Origin: CAYOLL01 sp964404765 [NCBI: uncultured Gemmatimonadota bacterium]
Lineage (GTDB): Bacteria > 4572-55
NCBI GenBank assembly: GCA_964404765.1
Contig: CAYOLL010000171.1
Location: 1-12,737 of the forward strand
DNA length: 12,737 nt
Direction of reading: 5' to 3'
The position numbers and the translations under genes are program-made. Of the stretch, positions 7,221 through 12,737 are shown in pieces; the stretch's first letter is position 1, and the number at the start of each line of letters is the position of its first letter. The notes beneath the pieces are model-generated. The model had not been told where the DNA came from and did not search any database. It saw only the letters and a list, made by a program, of their open reading frames with translations.

Positions 7221-7256
7221 AAAAAAACATGGGGCGCTGCCCTGTGGACAGCGCCC
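7221..7256 (-). terminator. Rho-independent terminator after the NE0113-family CARF gene
   Basis: On the minus strand an 8-bp GC-rich stem (GGGCGCTG at 7256-7249 pairing with CAGCGCCC at 7239-7232, 9-nt loop) is followed after CATG by seven T residues (7227-7221). It lies about 115 nt downstream of the gene's stop codon. Confidence 0.75.
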
Positions 7257-7358
7257 TGAAACTTCCGATGATCTGAATAGTTCCGGCGGACTGCAAAATG
7301 CAGGCATACTGCGGCGCTTGCAGGGACATGATAGGCGTTTTGGCGTCAGGCTGCTATG

Positions 7359-7374
7359 ATTAGAACATTCTAAT
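7359..7374. repeat. Perfect inverted repeat over the CARF gene stop codon
   Basis: ATTAGAA (7359-7365), CA, TTCTAAT (7368-7374) is a perfect 7-bp palindrome with a 2-nt centre. It includes the TAG stop (7372-7370) of the minus-strand gene. It could be a protein-binding site or a small mRNA-end hairpin; no binding protein is recognised. Confidence 0.45.
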
Positions 7375-8419
7375 TGCCGACAATTTTGCGCAGCGGAAAT
7401 GGCAGTTGGATGCCGTAAAGTTTCCGGCTATAATCGCCTTTGGCTTTGATGGCGTAGAAGTCGGTCAGGGCCGGGCTGGGCAAGATATGGTGAAGCTGGC
7501 GGCGGATGGTGGAGATGGATTTGTTGATGACTTGAAACTCGATGGCGCCCTGTTTGTAGGTGCGGGCTTGCATTAATTCTTTGCGGCCTTCGCTGGGGGC
7601 GATGTCTTCGTATATGGCCCACAGTTCCCGGGCGTGGCGCGGGCTGAATTGCTTGCCGCCCGGCACGGCCTCCGGCTGCTGAGCAAAGAATTGGTAGACG
7701 GCGAAGTGAAAAGGCGTCAGATGAAAGGCCGCCTGACCGATGGACACTTGATGCCGGCGTGGCTGCAGGATCAGCGGCGACAGAGTCGGCTGACGGGCAA
7801 TCTCGTCATCGGCGAAACGGATCAATTGGCTAAAGCTGGCGGTCGGATTTTCCTGCAACAAGGGCAGCTTATCGCGCAGACGAATAAAGGGCACATGCAC
7901 CAAGACTATCTGATCCGCTTCGGCCGGGGATTCCGGGAAGAAGCGGCCGGATTTTTCAAACGCCGGGGCAGCCAGCACATGGTAGAGCTGATCTTGCTTG
8001 CGGGCAAAGAGGGAAAATGCCTGGGCCATCATAACGCTCATGGTTTTGCGCCCGCCGGCCAGCGAGCCAAAGACGGCGGTGTCGGGTCGGCCGGTGAGTT
8101 CGCGCAGCAGTGCGGTCACGGTGTTGGGGAAAAAGGCCGGGTCATCGGGCAGGCCGTTTTTGTATGTCTCAAAGGATTCTTCTTCGACGATGGTGTAGTC
8201 TTTGGCCGGGTCAAACTGCGGTGGCGGAATTTTATGGCTGCGATAGAGTTGGCGCAATCGGTCAAATAGGTTGGCCTCACGCGCTTTTTGGTCACCGTGG
8301 CGGCTGGTGACGAGGCGCAGTTCGTCGAGTGGGTAGCCCTGCTGCTTGGTCAGGGCATACAGGGTTTCGGTGACGACTTGCGGGGATAGTCCCATGATAC
8401 AAACAAGGATATGCTGCAT
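7370..8419 (-). CDS. NE0113-family CARF protein with C-terminal winged-helix-like domain
   Basis: A 349-residue CRISPR-associated protein of the NE0113 family (TIGR02584/Cas_NE0113), often labelled a Csm6-type ring nuclease. The CARF-like core has MQHILVCIMGLSPQVVTETL (1-20), with the ligand-loop motif FGSLAGGRKTMSVMMAQAF (117-135). About residues 200-349 form a second domain: FHLTPFHFAVYQFFAQQP, later INKSISTIRRQLHHIL, then KLYGIQLP near the end. This order (LT-x-F, recognition-helix-like ISTIRRQL, wing) resembles OmpR/PhoB-type winged helices. The likely role is to bind, and perhaps degrade, cyclic oligoadenylate and to regulate the locus; both are inferences. There is no obvious Shine-Dalgarno before the ATG (CCAAAAAACATG), so translation may be leaderless or weak. 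Base composition appears more GC-rich than the neighbouring cmr genes, hinting at a separate origin. Confidence 0.85.
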   Translation of the reverse strand: MQHILVCIMGLSPQVVTETLYALTKQQGYPLDELRLVTSRHGDQKAREANLFDRLRQLYRSHKIPPPQFDPAKDYTIVEEESFETYKNGLPDDPAFFPNTVTALLRELTGRPDTAVFGSLAGGRKTMSVMMAQAFSLFARKQDQLYHVLAAPAFEKSGRFFPESPAEADQIVLVHVPFIRLRDKLPLLQENPTASFSQLIRFADDEIARQPTLSPLILQPRRHQVSIGQAAFHLTPFHFAVYQFFAQQPEAVPGGKQFSPRHARELWAIYEDIAPSEGRKELMQARTYKQGAIEFQVINKSISTIRRQLHHILPSPALTDFYAIKAKGDYSRKLYGIQLPFPLRKIVGN

Positions 8420-8755
8420 GTTTTTTGGCCGTTATTTTTAGGGTCTCGCGCGGTTGGGCACTTGACACGAATTATTTCAAGCGCCGGGAACATGTCTTTA
8501 ATTTGAAAGCATGCGGGCATTACCAAAGGTGATACCGGAACAGGCTCTTGTCAAGGTCAATTGCTAAAATTTACTTTTTGCAAGGTTAAATTTGCGGTGG
8601 TCAATACGCGCAGGTTTCCGGGAGCTTACGGACTGGAACGACGCAAAAATGCTGCCCGCTGATAATCGTAATTTTTTTTGGAATGAATTCAAACGCTTGT
8701 TTGTAACATAAATTGCCTGCAATAACAATAACCATAACAACAAAAGGAGGGCATT
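8420..8755. other. Divergent intergenic region, no gene seen
   Basis: 336 nt lie between the start of the minus-strand CARF gene and the plus-strand secreted-protein gene, so promoters in both directions are expected. A minus-strand TTGACA occurs at 8558-8548 within TTGACCTTGACA, but I find no convincing -10 partner. One copy of a dispersed repeat lies at 8462-8500. A T-rich stretch (about 8672-8679) and an AACAATAACCATAAC-rich stretch precede the strong AGGAGG of the 8756 gene. No RNA gene or ORF is supported. Confidence 0.4.
8462..8500 (+). repeat. Dispersed repeat, copy 1 (TTGACACGAATT type)
   Basis: TTGACACGAATT, then TCAAGCGC and GGAAC with T-rich spacing, recur in the same order at 12657-12700. 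Each copy carries short inverted arms (TTGA and TCAA). It looks like a small intergenic repeat family; only two copies are visible here. Confidence 0.5.
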
Positions 8756-9109
8756 ATGCAAACAAAACGCATGTCAGGCTGGATATTGGGCTTTTTGCTA
8801 TGCGCGCTGCCGCTTTCGGCCAAAGGTCACATTGTCTACTATGTATCGAATCAAACGCCGTATTATCTGCACATCCAAATTGAGGAGCGGCAATTTTTGT
8901 TCGTTGAGCCCGACGCCGAGGTGCAGCTCGACAACGGGGAAGAGGTTCAGGTCCGGGTTTATTATTCCCCCGGTCAACAGGTCAGTGGTTCGGCCACTCG
9001 CCGGCTTCAGGCCGAGGTAACTGATAATATGGACTGCGAATGTGATGATAAACGGTATAAAGATGTTGATGGGACAAGTTGGGCTGTTCAACCAGGCGAT
9101 CTAAACTAA
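8756..9109 (+). CDS. Small secreted protein of unknown function
   Basis: A 117-residue protein I do not recognise. The N-terminus is a clear signal peptide: MQTKRMSGW, then a hydrophobic core ILGFLLCALPL, with likely cleavage after LSA at residue 22. The mature part alternates hydrophobic and polar residues (IVYYVSNQTPYYLHIQI, VQVRVYYSP), suggesting a small beta-sandwich. Two cysteines (DCECDD) and an acidic patch lie near the C-terminus. AGGAGG sits seven bases before the ATG (AAAGGAGGGCATTATG), which fixes the start. The next gene begins 14 nt after the stop, with its own strong ribosome site, so the two are probably co-transcribed and work in the same cell-envelope process. There is no visible link to CRISPR. 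Confidence 0.82.
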   Translation: MQTKRMSGWILGFLLCALPLSAKGHIVYYVSNQTPYYLHIQIEERQFLFVEPDAEVQLDNGEEVQVRVYYSPGQQVSGSATRRLQAEVTDNMDCECDDKRYKDVDGTSWAVQPGDLN

Positions 9110-9123
9110 TAAGGAGGAAGGTT

Positions 9124-9903
9124 ATGAAAGCACGTATTTTGCTGATGATTGGTATTGTAGCGCTGATGGCGGCCGGCACGGTTTCGGCGCAAACCGGTTA
9201 CGGCGCATCCACAAAATTGGACCGCGTATCCCGCATTCAGGTAGAGGACGATGACGAGGATTATGACGAGGATGACGCGAATAGCTATCATCGCAAACAC
9301 TATCGCTATCGGTCAGAGCCGGAATATGGCTTTAGTGTTCGTCTGGCATACACCGAGCCGTTGGGTAGCTGGAACGAGGCGCCTTATGTAGAGCATCCGG
9401 TGGATATGTTCAACGGCGGCCTGGGTTTTGATGTTGACTTTGGAATATGGGCGGACCAAGCGGGTATTTTTATTGGCGTCGGCGGCAATGCGTTTGATAT
9501 GCGTGAGTATGAGCAGTATGTGGCCGACGGTAATCAGGCTGTTGCTGCGAAAGCCCACATGTTTTATTTGCGCACGGAAGTGAAGGGTCGGCTGCCGCAT
9601 TCGGGCAATGTTGTCCCGGTTTTAAAAGCCGGTATTGGCTATTACCTTTTGGGCGGTGATGAGCGCTACCGTGAGGATGGGGCCGGCAGTATTTATGCGG
9701 ATTATGGCGACACTTTTTTTAATAACAATGTAGGTTTTAATTTTGGCGGTGAGTTAAGTATTCGCAATCATGGCGGTCCGGCATTTATTGTTAGCCTGGA
9801 TGTTATTTATGTTTTGGATGCTGTGGTCAATCGTTATGATTATTTTGACGATTATCAAGGTGGATTGACGCAGCTTAAAGCCGGGATCGGGATTGGCTTT
9901 TAA
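9124..9903 (+). CDS. Outer-membrane beta-barrel protein with acidic linker
   Basis: A 259-residue exported protein. The start at 9124 is set by AAGGAGGAAGGTTATG and by the signal peptide that follows (MKARILLMIGIVALMAAGTVSA, cleavage before QTG at about residue 22). After it come a short linker with a very acidic run EDDDEDYDEDD (41-51) and a His/Arg/Tyr-rich patch (SYHRKHYRYR, 54-63). From about residue 68 to the end there are alternating strands rich in Gly and aromatics (YGFSVRLAYTEP, FGGELSI, LKAGIGIGF). The protein ends in Phe, the usual last residue of Gram-negative barrels. Size and layout fit an eight-stranded OmpA/OmpW-like barrel, but no specific family is recognised. The acidic run could bind cations. 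A terminator follows 35 nt later. Confidence 0.82.
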   Translation: MKARILLMIGIVALMAAGTVSAQTGYGASTKLDRVSRIQVEDDDEDYDEDDANSYHRKHYRYRSEPEYGFSVRLAYTEPLGSWNEAPYVEHPVDMFNGGLGFDVDFGIWADQAGIFIGVGGNAFDMREYEQYVADGNQAVAAKAHMFYLRTEVKGRLPHSGNVVPVLKAGIGYYLLGGDERYREDGAGSIYADYGDTFFNNNVGFNFGGELSIRNHGGPAFIVSLDVIYVLDAVVNRYDYFDDYQGGLTQLKAGIGIGF

Positions 9904-9937
9904 ACAATCCGGCAGGCATTTACAGATTTTGACGAGG

Positions 9938-9974
9938 AAACAGGCAGCCATTGGGATCATGGTTGCCTGTTTTT
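9938..9974 (+). terminator. Rho-independent terminator after the beta-barrel gene
   Basis: AAACAGGCAGCCA (9938-9950) pairs with TGGTTGCCTGTTT (9960-9972), 13 pairs including one G-T wobble, with a 9-nt loop and a run of T to 9974. It closes the two-gene secreted/barrel unit. Confidence 0.85.
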
Positions 9975-10132
9975 ATTAGGCGTCATCCAATCAAGGCTGT
10001 TTTTGTTGCGGCCTATTTCGGGTGTCGGTCGCTGCTTTTTTTCTTGCCGCATGGCGGGTTGTACGCTATACTGACTTGTGGTTAGCACATTATAAAGTTA
10101 CACCCAAACATTTGCGTTATCCGCGAGAAGTT

Positions 10133-10204
10133 TAATCGCAAAGAGCAATGCGCGGAGTTTTCTTTGCGTAACTCCGTGTGATACTTTGCGAATCTTTGCG
10201 ATTA
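10133..10204. repeat. CTTTGCG-type inverted-repeat element
   Basis: TAATCGCAAAG (10133-10143) and CTTTGCGATTA (10194-10204) are a perfect 11-bp inverted repeat. Two further CTTTGCG copies lie between them (10162-10168 and 10184-10190). Similar CGCAAAG/CTTTGCG elements are dispersed in many bacterial genomes. Transcribed, it would fold into a long hairpin just before the next gene. Confidence 0.6.
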
Positions 10205-10254
10205 GAAATGGCGATTTACCGCCTTATAAAATGGTCTATTCCCGAGGGACTGAC

Positions 10255-12594
10255 ATGGACGAAAACAACACAAGTACAACTCCGACATCAGCTTCCGGTA
10301 GCCGCATATCCGAAATACTCTTTCCCAACGGCAATAAAGCGTGCCTGATTGCCTGCCGCATTGGCGAGGACCCGAATCAAATTATAAAAGATTTGGGGAT
10401 TGATCGACCGCTGGCGCTCATCATGTGCACCGGTGGCTGCAAAGACCTGGAAGAGCGGCACATGAATCGTCTGACCCAGCTTTTTAGCCGGGCTATTGCG
10501 AAGGCGGCAGTCGATGTGCGGGCCTTGATTATTGACGGCGGCACAAAATCCGGCTTTATTGAGATGATGGGCAAGGGGGTTTCCGATCGCGGCCGCAAGA
10601 CTAAGCTGGTGGGTGTCGCGCCAAAGGCAAAGGTCAGCTATCCCGGCAGCGGCAGCGGCAGTGGAGATATGCTTGAAGAAAATCATACCCATTTTATTTT
10701 GGTTGATGGCCCGGATTGGGGCTGCGAGACGGATACGATGTGGGGTGTGGCGCGAACGCTGGTCGAAAAAGGATTTATTGCTACGGTTGATTCCATGCCA
10801 CAGAACCAAACCACAACAGACACAAAAAAAGAAGCCTGGTGGCTTCGTTTTATTCCGTTCCGAAAAAAAGTGCGGGCCCTGGCCCAGAAAAAAGCGGCGG
10901 CGACCCAAATGCAGGGCAAAATCTCTGCCGTGACCGTGCTGGCAAACGGCGGCGAAGGTTCCAAGCAGGATGTGCTAAATAGTGTCCGGCTGGGCTGGCC
11001 GGTTATTGTTATTGAGGGCAGCGGACGCTTAGCCGATCAGATTGTCCAAAATCTAAAAAAAGACCCGGATACGATTGATGATCCTATTATGGCCGAAATT
11101 GTTGGTGATGGCAAAATTGTTCCCTACAAAATTGACAGCCCGGTGGAAGGCTTAGAGCGGTCGGTAATTCGTCTGTTGAAAGAGGACGCGACACTGCGCA
11201 TGGCCTGGGAACTCTTTGCCGAGTATGATCAAAATGCCGAGCGTCAGCGGCATGAATTTGAAAGCTTGCAAAAGTGGATTCTGATTCTGGGCGTGTTGGC
11301 AACAGCTCTGGCGCTGACAAAAAAGACGATGCAGGCGGATACTTTTCCGGAAACAGTGGCCTGGCTGTTCGAAACCTTTATTTTTACGCCGGTAGAACTT
11401 ATTTTTGGTTTTTTGCATAAAATTCTGTTTTTTTTACCCGCAAATATGCTTTCATTTTCTCTCGATACGCCTGCTCTGACCGAAATAATCAAAAACTCTG
11501 TATATTTGACTAGCGAAGTTTTGTATGGCGCAATTTTGCTGATTCCCATTGCCATTGCGACGCTGTTTGCCGCCGCCAACCGGTTTAATGCCGGCAGCAA
11601 GTGGCTGTATTTACGCTCCAATGCTGAGGCCGTGAAACGCCATATTTATCGCTATCGCACGCAAGCCGATATATATAATGCCGAAGAAACCGCTAATTCA
11701 TCCCGCGAGGCCCGCTTAGCCGAAAAGATTAAAGACATTCGCAGTTCGGTAAATCAATCCGATGTCAATGTTTCTTCAATCCGCCCTTACAAAGGACCCA
11801 TCCCGCCCAGATATGGCGCGGCCGAAGGTGATGACGGGTTCAGCCCGCTGACCCCGGAACAGTTTGTGACCTATCGTCTGGATGATCAATTGCATTATTT
11901 CCAGGGCAAAACCGTCAAACTGGAAAGTCAGCTTAAGAGATATCAATGGATTATCTACACCACCAGTGGCGGCGGCACCTTGCTGGCTGCCTGGGAGTAC
12001 GAATGGTGGATTGCGCTGACGACCGCCATTGTGACTGCCTTGACCACTTACATGGAATACCAAAAAATTGAGGACAAGTTAAAGCAATTCAATCAGGGCA
12101 CAACGGATTTAGCCAATATTCGCGGCTGGTGGATGTCGCTTTCGTCTGATGAGCAAGCCCGTCAGAAAAATATAGACTTTCTGGTTGGTTCGACGGAGAA
12201 GATTTTGGAGACTGAGGCCAGCAGTTGGTTAGCCAAAATGCAGGAAGCGCTTGAAGAGCTCAAAGCGAAGCAGGAAGAGGACGATCAAGTTCGCTCAAAA
12301 GAGCGGGAAAGCGCCAAAAACAATGAGAAAACGCTGGAAGAGTCCGACCCGGCGGTCTCGACTGCAAATAGCACTCAAATCACGCAAACGATTAATTCCG
12401 GTCTGGTTTCGACGGCAGTAACGAATAAAGCGCCCGCCCCAAAATCCATAATCGAGGCATCGGCTCCCGCCATCATCGAAGCAGACGATTTGGTCCAGAT
12501 GGATCGGCAAGATTCTGCCCAAGAGACATCAGCGCCGGTGTCATCGGAAGAGGAATCATCCGCAGCGCCGACAGCGCCAAAAGTTGTGGAGTGA
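10255..12594 (+). CDS. SLOG (TRPM-like LSDAT) and DUF4231/SLATT membrane protein, predicted nucleotide-sensing effector
   Basis: A 779-residue protein. Residues about 15-310 form a SLOG domain of the prokaryotic TRPM-like type: LALIMCTGGC (53-62), IIDGGTKSGFIEMMG (92-106), FILVDGPDWG (147-156), VTVLANGGEGSKQD (226-239) and VIVIEGSGRLADQI (250-263). The glycine-rich loops are where SLOG proteins hold nucleotides; TRPM channel relatives bind ADP-ribose. Membrane segments follow at about 341-355, 368-399 (probably paired) and 422-441. After WLYLRSNAEAVKRHIYRYRT comes a DUF4231/SLATT-like region with two more hydrophobic segments (about 565-600), then NIRGWWMSLSSDEQAR and a coiled-coil stretch. 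The last ~100 residues are charged, Ser/Ala/Glu-rich and probably disordered. The ATG at 10255 follows CCCGAGGGACTGAC. SLOG with SLATT-type partners is a predicted defence design: a nucleotide signal opens a membrane pore. Function here is inferred. Confidence 0.8.
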   Translation: MDENNTSTTPTSASGSRISEILFPNGNKACLIACRIGEDPNQIIKDLGIDRPLALIMCTGGCKDLEERHMNRLTQLFSRAIAKAAVDVRALIIDGGTKSGFIEMMGKGVSDRGRKTKLVGVAPKAKVSYPGSGSGSGDMLEENHTHFILVDGPDWGCETDTMWGVARTLVEKGFIATVDSMPQNQTTTDTKKEAWWLRFIPFRKKVRALAQKKAAATQMQGKISAVTVLANGGEGSKQDVLNSVRLGWPVIVIEGSGRLADQIVQNLKKDPDTIDDPIMAEIVGDGKIVPYKIDSPVEGLERSVIRLLKEDATLRMAWELFAEYDQNAERQRHEFESLQKWILILGVLATALALTKKTMQADTFPETVAWLFETFIFTPVELIFGFLHKILFFLPANMLSFSLDTPALTEIIKNSVYLTSEVLYGAILLIPIAIATLFAAANRFNAGSKWLYLRSNAEAVKRHIYRYRTQADIYNAEETANSSREARLAEKIKDIRSSVNQSDVNVSSIRPYKGPIPPRYGAAEGDDGFSPLTPEQFVTYRLDDQLHYFQGKTVKLESQLKRYQWIIYTTSGGGTLLAAWEYEWWIALTTAIVTALTTYMEYQKIEDKLKQFNQGTTDLANIRGWWMSLSSDEQARQKNIDFLVGSTEKILETEASSWLAKMQEALEELKAKQEEDDQVRSKERESAKNNEKTLEESDPAVSTANSTQITQTINSGLVSTAVTNKAPAPKSIIEASAPAIIEADDLVQMDRQDSAQETSAPVSSEEESSAAPTAPKVVE

Positions 12595-12606
12595 GGCAAT
12601 AGTACT

Positions 12607-12619
12607 GATGCAGTGCATC
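12607..12619. repeat. Perfect short palindrome GATGCA-G-TGCATC
   Basis: Six-base arms around a single G, 13 nt after the stop of the large membrane-protein gene. It is too tight to fold as RNA and could be a protein site or chance. Confidence 0.25.
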
Positions 12620-12622
12620 CAG

Positions 12623-12636
12623 ACCCAACGGGTTTT
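12623..12636 (+). terminator. Possible weak terminator after the SLOG-membrane gene
   Basis: ACCC (12623-12626), AAC, GGGT (12630-12633) followed by TTT. The stem is only four pairs. A second pairing, CAGACC (12620-12625) with GGTCTG (12649-12654), encloses it. Together they could slow transcription, but neither is a strong terminator. Confidence 0.3.
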
Positions 12637-12656
12637 AAAAGATCGGTCGGTCTGAG

Positions 12657-12700
12657 TTGACACGAATTTATGCCGTCAAGCGCTAAGGAACGTGTACTAA
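12657..12700 (+). repeat. Dispersed repeat, copy 2 (TTGACACGAATT type)
   Basis: TTGACACGAATT, then GTCAAGCGC, then GGAAC and GTGTACTAA, in the same order as the copy at 8462-8500. The inverted arms are TTGAC and GTCAA. It is intergenic, downstream of the membrane-protein gene. Confidence 0.5.
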
Positions 12701-12718
12701 ATAATTTTCGCATTTCAA

Positions 12719-12737
12719 GCCCCATCGGGGCGACCTG
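12719..12737. repeat. GCCCCATCGGGGC intergenic repeat element, cut by window end
   Basis: GCCCC (12719-12723), ATC, GGGGC (12727-12731) followed by GACCTG at the window end. This hairpin with its GACCTG tail resembles an element seen many times between genes in some bacterial phyla; that resemblance is from memory and not checked. Confidence 0.4.

Larger units (their letters stand above)
9904..10254. other. Intergenic region before the SLOG-membrane gene
   Basis: About 350 nt holding a terminator (9938-9974) and an inverted-repeat element (10133-10204). The stretch between them contains no supported gene or RNA. A TATAAA at about 10091 lacks a convincing -35 box at normal spacing, so the promoter of the downstream gene is not assigned. 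A TTG-initiated extension of that gene to 10186 would run through the repeat and is judged non-coding. Confidence 0.45.

Noticed and set aside
7634-8269. A 211-residue open frame on the plus strand.
   Set aside because: It lies wholly opposite the NE0113-family CARF gene, which has clear family motifs. GC-rich coding strands often give long antisense frames, and it has no recognisable domain.
8564-8761. A 65-residue minus-strand frame starting with a very hydrophobic segment.
   Set aside because: It arises from the low-complexity AACAATAACC stretch read backwards and has no ribosome site. It also overlaps the start region of the secreted-protein gene.
10186-10254. A TTG start that would add 23 residues to the SLOG-membrane protein.
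   Set aside because: The added part runs through the CTTTGCG repeat, and the ATG at 10255 has a GAGGGA site at good spacing.
10288-10908. A 206-residue open frame on the minus strand.
   Set aside because: It is antisense to the SLOG domain of the large membrane protein and is rich in Cys, Arg and Phe without any pattern of a real protein.
1-12737. CRISPR array, cas1/cas2, cas6, tRNA or rRNA genes.
   Set aside because: No regularly spaced 25-40-bp repeats, no adaptation or crRNA-processing protein, and no tRNA or rRNA-like sequence was seen. The array may lie outside the window.

Overview
The window suggests a Gram-negative bacterium: one product looks like an outer-membrane beta-barrel ending in Phe, and there are ordinary Shine-Dalgarno sites. 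Dispersed intergenic repeats (CTTTGCG-type inverted repeats, an AATCTCT heptamer, a GCCCCATCGGGGC element) bring to mind Calditrichota/KSB1-like or related FCB/Desulfobacterota genomes. That placement is a weak inference.

Left half (about 15 to 6979, minus strand): a tightly packed type III-B (Cmr) CRISPR-Cas operon, read from right to left. The order is cmr1, cmr2 (cas10), cmr3, a CARF-RelE effector resembling Cami1, an MntA nucleotidyltransferase, a HepT HEPN RNase, cmr4, and a short cmr5-like ORF at the window edge. Almost every junction is an overlap or a very short gap. A good sigma70-type promoter (TTGACA-17-TAAGAT) lies about 185 nt upstream of cmr1. Cas10 keeps its GGDD cyclase motif but has no N-terminal HD nuclease domain, so immunity probably depends on Cmr4 cutting target RNA and on cyclic oligoadenylate signalling to CARF effectors. 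No adaptation genes, cas6 or CRISPR array are visible; cmr6 may lie beyond the left edge.

Middle (7370 to 8419, minus strand): a separate, apparently more GC-rich gene for an NE0113-family CARF protein with a C-terminal winged-helix-like region. It has its own terminator and is likely a cyclic oligoadenylate sensor, ring nuclease or regulator of the locus.

Right half (plus strand): a two-gene unit for a small secreted protein and a beta-barrel with an acidic linker, closed by a clear terminator. After a 350-nt spacer with an inverted-repeat element comes a large gene for a membrane protein. It combines a TRPM-like SLOG nucleotide-sensing domain, several membrane segments and a DUF4231/SLATT-like region, a layout predicted to be a nucleotide-gated membrane effector of defence.

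Taken together, this looks like a defence island. A signalling type III-B system carries a translation-targeting CARF-RelE toxin and a complete HEPN-MNT toxin-antitoxin pair inside its operon. A CARF regulator sits beside it and a second predicted nucleotide-sensing membrane effector lies a few kilobases away.
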